Shown in pieces: positions 4,971 to 10,573 of a stretch of DNA of 10,573 nucleotides. Where the stretch lies: positions 1-10,573 of the forward strand of contig DAOWJC010000158.1 of assembly GCA_030640595.1 (NCBI GenBank). Reading direction: 5' to 3'. The DNA is from Dehalococcoidia bacterium. GTDB taxonomy: Bacteria > Chloroflexota > Dehalococcoidia > Dehalococcoidales > DAOWJC01. The position numbers and the translations under genes are program-made. The number at the start of each line of letters is the position of its first letter. Position 1 is the first letter of the stretch. The notes beneath the pieces are model-generated. The model was not told the DNA's origin and ran no database searches. It saw only the letters and a program-made list of their open reading frames with translations.

Positions 4971-6515
4971 ATGGGAACAGAAATTATAGGATATGTGGCA
5001 TTAGTATCTGTTTTTGTTATTGGTGTGATAGGAGGGGGTACGGCTGTCTTTTTCTTCAGGAGAATGGCAATTAACCGCCAGCTTCGTGCTGCCCAGAGGA
5101 AAGCGGTTAGAGCAGTGGCTGAAGCCAGAGTCGAGTCTAAAGAGGTGCTCCGTGAGGCGAAGGCGGAGGCGGAGAAAATCAAATCAGTAACTGAGGCGGA
5201 GTATCGTGAACGGCGCTCCGAACTACAGCGTCAGGAGAGCCGTCTGTCTGCTAAGATAGAGACCTTGGAGCGCAAGTTAGAAGGTGTGGAGCATCGTGAA
5301 CGCAATCTGGCTAACAAAGAAAAGGAGATAGAGTCCATTCGCGCTCACCTTGGAGAGGTTAGAGATAGGCAGATAAAGCAGCTAGAGTTGATTTCGGGCA
5401 TGTCTAGTGCTGAGGCAAAGCAAGCATTGCTTGAGACCCTGGAGGTTGAGATGCAGGGTGAAGCCTCTCGGCGCCTTCGGGAGTGGGAAGCCAAGATAAG
5501 AGAGGAAGCCAATAGTAAAGCCCAGGAGATTTTGTCCCAGGCTATTCAGCGTTGTGCCTCCGAGGTTGTATCTGAGACCACGGTGACCAGTGTTCCCCTT
5601 CCCAGTGATGAGATGAAGGGTCGGCTTATCGGGCGAGAGGGTCGTAATATTAGGGTTCTGGAGCAGACTACTGGTGTTGACCTAATTATTGACGATACTC
5701 CTGAGGCAGTGACCCTGTCTAGCTTTGACCCGGTGCGGCGAGAAGTGGCTCGCCTGGCTTTAACTAAGCTTATCCTTGATGGTCGTATCCATCCAGCCCG
5801 TATTGAAGAAGTGGTAGCTAAGACCACGGAGGAAGTAGAGGCTACTATCTATAGTGCTGGAGAGCAGGCAGCATATCAGGTAGGGGTGCATGGATTACGC
5901 CCTGAGTTAATTAGGTTGCTTGGTCGTCTAAAGTATCGCACTAGCTACGGACAGAATGTCCTGGCCCATAGTATTGAGGTCGCATATCTAGCTGGTATGA
6001 TTGCTTCAGAACTGGGAGCCAATGTTGCCATAGCTAAGAAAACCGGGCTGCTCCATGACATTGGTAAGGCGGTAGACCGTGAGGTAGAGGGTACTCACGC
6101 TGCTATTGGGGCTGACCTGGTCAAGCAATGGGATAAATCTCCCGAGGTAGTTCAGGGTATCGCTGAGCACCATGGTGAGACGACTACTACCGGCATCTGG
6201 GGTTTTATCACCTCAGCGGCTGATGCTATCAGTAGCGCCAGACCAGGGGTAAGGCGTGAGTCGTTGGAGAACTACCTAAAGCGACTAAAGGTGTTGGAGG
6301 ATATAGCCGACGGTTTCAAGGGTGTGGAGAAATCCTATGCTATTCAAGCCGGTCGTGAAATCCGCATTTTGGTCAAGCCAGAAGAGATTGATGATTTGGG
6401 GGCAATGAGACTCGCCCGAGACATCGTTAAGAAGATAGAGGAAGGCGCACAGTATCCTGGTCAAATAAAGGTTACCGTGCTCAGGGAAACAAGGGCTATA
6501 GACTATGCTAAGTAG
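4971..6515 (+). CDS. rny: Ribonuclease Y
   Basis: RNase Y is the membrane-anchored endoribonuclease that starts mRNA decay in many bacteria lacking RNase E. This 514-residue protein has the full domain order: an N-terminal transmembrane helix (about 5-30), a long charged coiled coil (about 33-195), a KH RNA-binding domain with GRLIGREGRNIRVLE (about 212-226), and an HD hydrolase domain with NVLAHSIEVAYLAG and the metal-binding LLHDIGK (about 360-366), followed by a second histidine block AEHHGE. The C-terminal domain is complete. The frame opens with a GTG at 4962, but GAGGTG (4959-4964) lies 6 bases before the ATG at 4971 and is the better ribosome site, so I start at 4971. The TAG stop overlaps the AGGA that serves the next gene, implying translational coupling. 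Confidence 0.97.
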   Translation: MGTEIIGYVALVSVFVIGVIGGGTAVFFFRRMAINRQLRAAQRKAVRAVAEARVESKEVLREAKAEAEKIKSVTEAEYRERRSELQRQESRLSAKIETLERKLEGVEHRERNLANKEKEIESIRAHLGEVRDRQIKQLELISGMSSAEAKQALLETLEVEMQGEASRRLREWEAKIREEANSKAQEILSQAIQRCASEVVSETTVTSVPLPSDEMKGRLIGREGRNIRVLEQTTGVDLIIDDTPEAVTLSSFDPVRREVARLALTKLILDGRIHPARIEEVVAKTTEEVEATIYSAGEQAAYQVGVHGLRPELIRLLGRLKYRTSYGQNVLAHSIEVAYLAGMIASELGANVAIAKKTGLLHDIGKAVDREVEGTHAAIGADLVKQWDKSPEVVQGIAEHHGETTTTGIWGFITSAADAISSARPGVRRESLENYLKRLKVLEDIADGFKGVEKSYAIQAGREIRILVKPEEIDDLGAMRLARDIVKKIEEGAQYPGQIKVTVLRETRAIDYAK

Positions 6516-6524
6516 GAAAAGCCA

Positions 6525-7292
6525 GTGTTGATATTGGCGGTTGGTGATATAATTGGCAAGCCTGGTAGACAGGCAATGCAGGAGCTTTTGCCAGGACTGC
6601 GACAGCAATACAAGTTGGACATGGTTATTGCCAATGGTGAGAATGTTGCCGGTGGTTTAGGTTTAACCCCAACTACGGCTAAGGAAGTGTTCGATGCCGG
6701 CGTTGATGTGCTGACCTCGGGTAATCATATATGGGCGCAGAAGGAAATTATTCCCTATCTTGATGGCGAAATGCCTATTCTACGCCCATTAAATTATCCC
6801 CCAAGTGTGCCTGGCAGGGGCTATTTAATAAATAGTCAGGTTATGGTAGTTAATTTGATAGGGAGAACCTTTATAGGCAATTTTGACTGCCCATTTAGAG
6901 CTATGGACCAACTGTTGGCTGAGGTTAAGCATAGACCACCAGTTATTATTGTTGATTTTCATGCTGAGGCAACATCAGAGAAGGTAGCAATGGGGCGCTA
7001 CCTGGATGGTCGAGTCAGCGCTGTGCTCGGCACTCATACCCATGTCGGAACCATTGATACCCAAATACTGCCTCAAGGCACCGCCTATGTTACCGATATT
7101 GGCATGACCGGGCCCATAAATTCAGTTATCGGTGATGACACCGAGGCAGTGCTTCAGCGCTTCCTGACCATAATACCTACTCGTTTATTTGTAGGTAAAG
7201 GCAAAACAATATTTAATGCCGTCCTGGTTAATGTGGATGAGAAGAGTGGTAAGGCACTAAGCATTGACCGAATCTCTCGGGAGGTATTGTAG
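6525..7292 (+). CDS. ymdB: YmdB-family metallophosphoesterase (TIGR00282 type)
   Basis: The 255-residue protein carries the YmdB metal-binding set: D8 in GDIIGKPGR, E39 and N40 in NGENVAGG, N67 and H68 in SGNH, H146 in DFHAE, and H171 and H173 in THTH. In Bacillus subtilis, YmdB is a phosphodiesterase active on 2',3'-cyclic nucleotides, is needed for biofilm and nanotube formation, and is encoded directly after rny, as here. Residue positions D8, E39, N40 and N67 coincide with those I recall for the Bacillus protein. The start is GTG; AGGA (6514-6517), overlapping the rny stop, lies 7 bases upstream. The 9-base gap to rny indicates co-transcription. The biochemical family is secure, but the cellular substrate in this organism is not known. 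Confidence 0.92.
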   Translation: MLILAVGDIIGKPGRQAMQELLPGLRQQYKLDMVIANGENVAGGLGLTPTTAKEVFDAGVDVLTSGNHIWAQKEIIPYLDGEMPILRPLNYPPSVPGRGYLINSQVMVVNLIGRTFIGNFDCPFRAMDQLLAEVKHRPPVIIVDFHAEATSEKVAMGRYLDGRVSAVLGTHTHVGTIDTQILPQGTAYVTDIGMTGPINSVIGDDTEAVLQRFLTIIPTRLFVGKGKTIFNAVLVNVDEKSGKALSIDRISREVL

Positions 7293-7297
7293 TAGTA

Positions 7298-8149
7298 GTG
7301 TCCAAGGTTGACCTCCATATACATTCCACGGTATCTGATGGTCGACTTACTCCTGCGGAGATTGTCAATAAATCGGCGGAGATTGGGTTAACCACTATTG
7401 CAATTGCTGACCATGACTCATCGGATGGTATTGTTCCTGCCTTGATAACTGCCAAAGCCTACCCCCAGCTAAAAGTCATACCCTGCGTTGAAATTAGTAC
7501 CGATGTCCCCAATGGTGAAGTTCATGTTCTCGGCTACTTTATAGATTATACTGACCATAAGCTGGCGGCGGCTCTAAGCAGGATGCGTAATTCCCGGCGG
7601 AAACGGGCTCTGGGAATGATTGCTAAACTGGGGAATTTGGGTATGCATATTGACTGGGGGCGAGTCCAGGAGATAGCCGGCAGTGGTTCTATAGGGCGCC
7701 CTCACATCGCTCAAGCTCTGTTAGAGAAGGGTTATATAGCCACGCTTAAGGAGGCATTTACTGAGTATATAGGTCGGGATAGGCCTGCCTATGTTGAGCG
7801 GGCAAAGATGACTCCGGTAGAGGCAGTAGAGCTGATATTGCAGGCTAACGGGTTGCCAGTGCTGGCACACCCGTTTACTGTCAATGACCCGGAGACGATG
7901 GTTATTGAGCTGAAGGCGGCTGGGCTAGTAGGTATTGAAGCTTATTACAAGGACTATACTGTTGACGAAATAAACGAGCTGGTTAACCTGGCTGATAGAC
8001 ATAATCTTATTGCTACTGGTGGCAGTGACTACCATGGTCTGGATACTAGCACTGAGACTATGATTGGTGGTGCCGATGTGCCAATAGAGTCGGCGGAGCA
8101 ACTTATAGCCCTGGCAGAACAACGAGCGCTAAAGTTAGCCGGCCCATAG
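7298..8149 (+). CDS. PHP-domain phosphoesterase, TrpH/RNase AM-like (COG0613)
   Basis: The 283-residue protein has the complete PHP trinuclear metal site: H7 and H9 (DLHIHST), D14, D38 and H39 (ADHDS), E65 (CVEIS), H76, H136 (GRPH), H191 (AHPF), D244 and H246 (GSDYHG). Its length and order match the stand-alone COG0613 family. Characterised relatives are E. coli YciV/TrpH (RNase AM), which trims 5' ends of rRNA and degrades short RNA, and a Chromobacterium enzyme that removes the 3' phosphate from 3',5'-nucleoside bisphosphates. Either activity fits the position after RNase Y and YmdB, but the substrate cannot be read from sequence. The start is GTG, 5 bases after the ymdB stop. The only ribosome site, GGGAGG (7279-7284), is a rather distant 13 bases away, so translation is probably coupled. 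Confidence 0.88.
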   Translation: MSKVDLHIHSTVSDGRLTPAEIVNKSAEIGLTTIAIADHDSSDGIVPALITAKAYPQLKVIPCVEISTDVPNGEVHVLGYFIDYTDHKLAAALSRMRNSRRKRALGMIAKLGNLGMHIDWGRVQEIAGSGSIGRPHIAQALLEKGYIATLKEAFTEYIGRDRPAYVERAKMTPVEAVELILQANGLPVLAHPFTVNDPETMVIELKAAGLVGIEAYYKDYTVDEINELVNLADRHNLIATGGSDYHGLDTSTETMIGGADVPIESAEQLIALAEQRALKLAGP

Positions 8150-8162
8150 TATAGGAGGGTTC

Positions 8163-8885
8163 GTGGCTACCGAGTTGATATTTATAGTTTTAATATTGGC
8201 TGCCTACCTTCTAGGTTCGGTGCCATTTGCCTATCTGGTAGTTAAGTGGTCCCGTGGCATAGACCTCAGGCAATACGGCAGTGGTAATGTGGGGGCGTCA
8301 AATGTAGTAGCCGTTGCTTCTAAGCGGCTGGCTATTCCGGTAATTCTCTTTGATTTGGGTAAGGGAGCGGTGATGGTGTGGGTAGCTCAACTGGTGGGGC
8401 TAAGTATCGCCCAGCAGGTAACGGTGGGTTTAGCCGCCATTGTTGGGCATAACTGGTCAGTTTTCCTCCGTTTTGGTGGAGGTAGGGGGGCTTTAACCCT
8501 CGCCGGCGTGGCTCTCTACTTGGTACCATGGCTGGCGCTGATACTACTGGTTGTTATTTTCCTTTTCGGTCTATTCCGACAGATGGCTTTGGGGGCGATT
8601 TTGACAATAGTCTCCTTACCCATATTTAGCTGGTTTCTTGACCAACCATTCGGCATCGAGGAGCCACTGCCACTTACCTTGGGTTTCTCGGCTATGTTTT
8701 TGCTAACCGTGATTAGGCGATTAACGGCACCGCGAACCTCAGTTACTGCTTCAGTGCCCTCAGGGCAGCTATTGGTTAATCGCCTGCTTTTTGACCGTGA
8801 CATAAGGGATAGAAAAGCATGGATACACCGACTACTCCCTGAGGCAGACTTAAGTAAACAGCAAGAAAAGCAGGAGAAAGGCTGA
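8163..8885 (+). CDS. plsY: Glycerol-3-phosphate acyltransferase PlsY
   Basis: PlsY transfers an acyl group from acyl-phosphate to glycerol-3-phosphate, the first step of phospholipid synthesis in most bacteria, in the cytoplasmic membrane. Seen here are the conserved blocks LLGSVPFAYL (17-26), YGSGNVGASN (38-47), FDLGKG (63-68) and GHNWSVFLRFGGGRG (95-109), within at least five hydrophobic segments. The glycine-rich phosphate loop differs from the common FKGGKG: residue 105 is Gly and 108 is Arg. The protein is also longer than the usual 190-210 residues, ending in about 50 polar residues (191-240) with Lys/Gln/Glu at the very end. The start is GTG with AGGAGG (8153-8158) 4 bases upstream, and it begins 13 bases after the PHP gene. 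Confidence 0.9.
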   Translation: MATELIFIVLILAAYLLGSVPFAYLVVKWSRGIDLRQYGSGNVGASNVVAVASKRLAIPVILFDLGKGAVMVWVAQLVGLSIAQQVTVGLAAIVGHNWSVFLRFGGGRGALTLAGVALYLVPWLALILLVVIFLFGLFRQMALGAILTIVSLPIFSWFLDQPFGIEEPLPLTLGFSAMFLLTVIRRLTAPRTSVTASVPSGQLLVNRLLFDRDIRDRKAWIHRLLPEADLSKQQEKQEKG

Positions 8886-8895
8886 CTATCATACT

Positions 8896-9399
8896 ATGAG
8901 ATGTGCCATTCACCCTGATGTTGAGACTAACCTGAGGTGTGGCAAGTGTGGTAAGCTGATATGTCCTAAGTGCCAGGTGCAGACCCCGGTGGGAGCCAGG
9001 TGCCCGGATTGTGCCAAACTCTATAAGTTGCCTACCTTTCGCGTTTCTACCAAACACTACTTGAGAGCTGTAGGAACCGGTTTAGGGATGGCTATTATCT
9101 GTGGTATTGCCTGGGGGGCAATAGAGTGGGTAATTCCCTTCTTTTCCCTCAATTTGTTGCTGGCTCCAGCTGCTGGCTATGCCATTGGTGAGGTGGTGAG
9201 CCTTTCGGTTAACCGTAAGCGTGGCACAGGGTTAGCAGTTGTCGCCGGCACTGCTGTAGTCATAAGCTACATTATTACCTTATTACCCTTTATTACCTTT
9301 CTCTTTCCAGGTGGGTTTCCCCTTGGTATGTTTAATATACTGTATCATTTATTAGCTCTGGCTCTGGGTATTTTTGTAGCTGTTACCCGTCTGCGCTAA
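8896..9399 (+). CDS. B-box-type zinc-finger membrane protein
   Basis: The 167-residue protein starts with a B-box-like zinc finger: C3, H6, C15, C18, C23, C26, C36 and C39 (C-X2-H-X8-C-X2-C-X4-C-X2-C-X9-C-X2-C), enough for two zinc ions. Four hydrophobic segments follow at about 56-81, 84-104, 112-138 and 145-165, so the finger probably faces the cytoplasm. Similar fingers precede rhomboid proteases in some bacteria, but the segments here show no rhomboid catalytic GxSG or histidine motif. I do not recognise a function. ATG is 10 bases after the plsY stop without a well-spaced ribosome site (AGGAG at 8872-8876 is 19 bases away), which suggests translational coupling to plsY. Confidence 0.8.
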   Translation: MRCAIHPDVETNLRCGKCGKLICPKCQVQTPVGARCPDCAKLYKLPTFRVSTKHYLRAVGTGLGMAIICGIAWGAIEWVIPFFSLNLLLAPAAGYAIGEVVSLSVNRKRGTGLAVVAGTAVVISYIITLLPFITFLFPGGFPLGMFNILYHLLALALGIFVAVTRLR

Positions 9400-9431
9400 G
9401 TGAGTCTCAACTTAGATAGGAGGTTCAAAAT

Positions 9432-10573
9432 ATGATTCCTACCCGGGAAATATTCTGGAATATTCAATTTGGTGAAATACTTTATATAATAGGCGCTATT
9501 GTCGTCGGCATTTTTATCTATGCTATATATCGTCGCTATAAATTGTGGCGATTGGGTAAACCGGATGACAGATTTAGCCATCTGAGGAAAAGAATATGGG
9601 CATTTATCGTTACTGCCATCGTTGATGGTTTACTGCACCGCAAATTTTTTGGTGTAGCTCCAAGTCTGGACTATAGGTGGCTTTCCCCCAAGGATTTTCT
9701 ACCTGATGTAGCTCTCGGTCGGGTATATGGGCGCCCTTCCCTTAAGGATTTTGCACCTAGGGAGTTTTACCCCAAGGAGTTTTACCCCGGGATAGCCCAT
9801 TATCTCATCTTTGGCGGATGCAGCGTACTGCTGCTGGGCGCATTTTTGGATTTCGTTAGTCACTATTTCTTCCACTTTATGCATGGCGGTTTCTATCTGG
9901 GCTACTCAGTAGTGGTTGATGCCTTTGGCATACTGGTTCTAATTGGGGTAATTTTGGTTATCTTTAGGCGCTATGTTCAGAGACCGGATAGACTGGATAA
10001 TACAACTGAGGATTTGGTTGCCCTTATCTTGATTGGTTTAATCGTAGGCACTGGTTTTATTGTCGAGGGATTTCGCATTGCCGCCACCGAGTTGAAGACT
10101 ACCCCAGCTTGGGCGCTGTGGTCTCCCGGGGGCTTCATCCTGGCTCAGGCTTTCAGCGGTTTAAGTCAGGGTGCCCTATTAGTCTGGCACCGGGTTTGGT
10201 GGTGGTTACATATGCTCATTGCCTTTGGGGCTATAGCTTATGTTTCCCTCTACTGGAACCGGCTGTGGCATATCATTGTTTCCCCGGTTAATGTTTTCTT
10301 CAGGTCACTGGAGCCCAGAGGGGCGCTGGTGCCTATAGATTTGGAGACAGCGGAAACCTTTGGTGTGTCCAAGATTGAAGACTTTACCTGGAAGCACCTA
10401 CTGGACTTGGACGCATGTACCCGGTGTGGTCGATGTCAGGATAATTGTCCCGCCTACCTCAGCGGTAAGCCGTTAAGTCCCAAGAAGATAATCCAGGACT
10501 TAAAGGGTAGTTGGCTAGAGAGGGCTCCGATTCTACTTAAAAGCAAGGGTAATGGTGGGAAGAATAATCCCGA
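9432..10573 (+). CDS. NarI/HdrD-like membrane iron-sulfur oxidoreductase, 3'-truncated
   Basis: The frame runs from ATG 9432 (AGGAGG at 9418-9423, 8 bases upstream) to the window edge without a stop: 380 residues. The first ~290 residues are a NarI/HdrE-like cytochrome b region with hydrophobic segments at about 14-33, 122-141, 158-178, 195-214 and 256-276. Candidate heme-ligand histidines are H123 (GIAHYLIF), H253, H260 and H280. A ferredoxin-type motif follows at C329, C332, C335, C339 (CX2CX2CX3CP). Proteins of this plan continue with a second 4Fe-4S motif and two CCG domains like HdrD. Some act as electron-transfer-flavoprotein:menaquinone oxidoreductases in acyl-CoA oxidation, others as heterodisulfide-reductase-like enzymes. 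Which applies cannot be decided without the missing C-terminus and the next genes. It follows the zinc-finger gene by 32 bases. Confidence 0.85.
   Translation, partial: MIPTREIFWNIQFGEILYIIGAIVVGIFIYAIYRRYKLWRLGKPDDRFSHLRKRIWAFIVTAIVDGLLHRKFFGVAPSLDYRWLSPKDFLPDVALGRVYGRPSLKDFAPREFYPKEFYPGIAHYLIFGGCSVLLLGAFLDFVSHYFFHFMHGGFYLGYSVVVDAFGILVLIGVILVIFRRYVQRPDRLDNTTEDLVALILIGLIVGTGFIVEGFRIAATELKTTPAWALWSPGGFILAQAFSGLSQGALLVWHRVWWWLHMLIAFGAIAYVSLYWNRLWHIIVSPVNVFFRSLEPRGALVPIDLETAETFGVSKIEDFTWKHLLDLDACTRCGRCQDNCPAYLSGKPLSPKKIIQDLKGSWLERAPILLKSKGNGGKNNP
9744..9788 (+). repeat. Three tandem copies of a 15-bp in-frame repeat
   Basis: Copies at 9744-9758, 9759-9773 and 9774-9788 encode KDFAP, REFYP and KEFYP (residues 105-119) of the oxidoreductase. 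The last two share GGAGTTTTACCCC exactly. A related KDFLP occurs separately at residues 87-91. The array lies in the loop before the second membrane segment, just ahead of the heme-region histidine H123. Confidence 0.8.

Noticed and set aside
4971..5560. Similarity of the RNase Y coiled coil to the Lys/Glu/Ala repeat protein
   Set aside because: Both are charged helices, but RNase Y lacks the 29/40-residue units, so shared composition does not indicate common origin.
8776..9057. Minus-strand open frame across the plsY/zinc-finger junction
   Set aside because: It overlaps two well-supported plus-strand genes and has no recognisable motif.
10109..10291. Small plus-strand open frame inside the oxidoreductase gene
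   Set aside because: It is an alternate frame of a gene with clear membrane segments and an iron-sulfur motif continuing past it.

Overview
The window looks like a chromosomal segment from a bacterium with moderate GC, strong AGGAGG-type ribosome binding sites and frequent GTG starts. Gene content and protein style (zinc-ribbon proteins, RecA/RecX, RNase Y/YmdB, a NarI/HdrD-type membrane iron-sulfur protein) suggest Chloroflexota, class Dehalococcoidia. That is an inference from remembered protein families and was not tested by a search.

Layout. Bases 1-280 hold the 3' end of a Lit/DUF1461-type integral membrane protein on the + strand. It converges on a minus-strand gene (345-1769) that encodes an N-terminal zinc ribbon followed by about 400 residues of Lys/Glu/Ala repeats. 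A second minus-strand gene (1906-2142) encodes a small FmdB-type zinc-ribbon protein. It faces nadE (NAD synthetase) across a divergent control region; the nadE -10 box lies inside a perfect 14-bp palindrome. A terminator follows nadE, and then recA begins with its own extended -10 promoter. recX follows recA, with a strong intrinsic terminator between them.

From 4971 to the right edge, six genes on the + strand are packed 5-32 bases apart and look like one operon: rny (RNase Y), a YmdB-type metallophosphoesterase, a PHP-domain phosphoesterase, plsY (glycerol-3-phosphate acyltransferase), a B-box zinc-finger membrane protein, and a truncated NarI/HdrD-like membrane oxidoreductase. The first three together suggest an RNA-turnover module: membrane-anchored endonuclease, cyclic-nucleotide/phosphoester hydrolase, and a probable 5' exonuclease or nucleotide phosphatase. 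PlsY adds membrane lipid synthesis, and the last gene adds electron transfer to quinone.

Most of the window is housekeeping. The features that most deserve a second look are the zinc-ribbon/charged-helix repeat protein with its 29- and 40-residue units, the palindrome over the nadE promoter, the possible Shine-Dalgarno-sequestering hairpin before rny, and a tiny in-frame 15-bp tandem repeat in the oxidoreductase gene. I saw no tRNA, rRNA, CRISPR array, insertion sequence or prophage gene.
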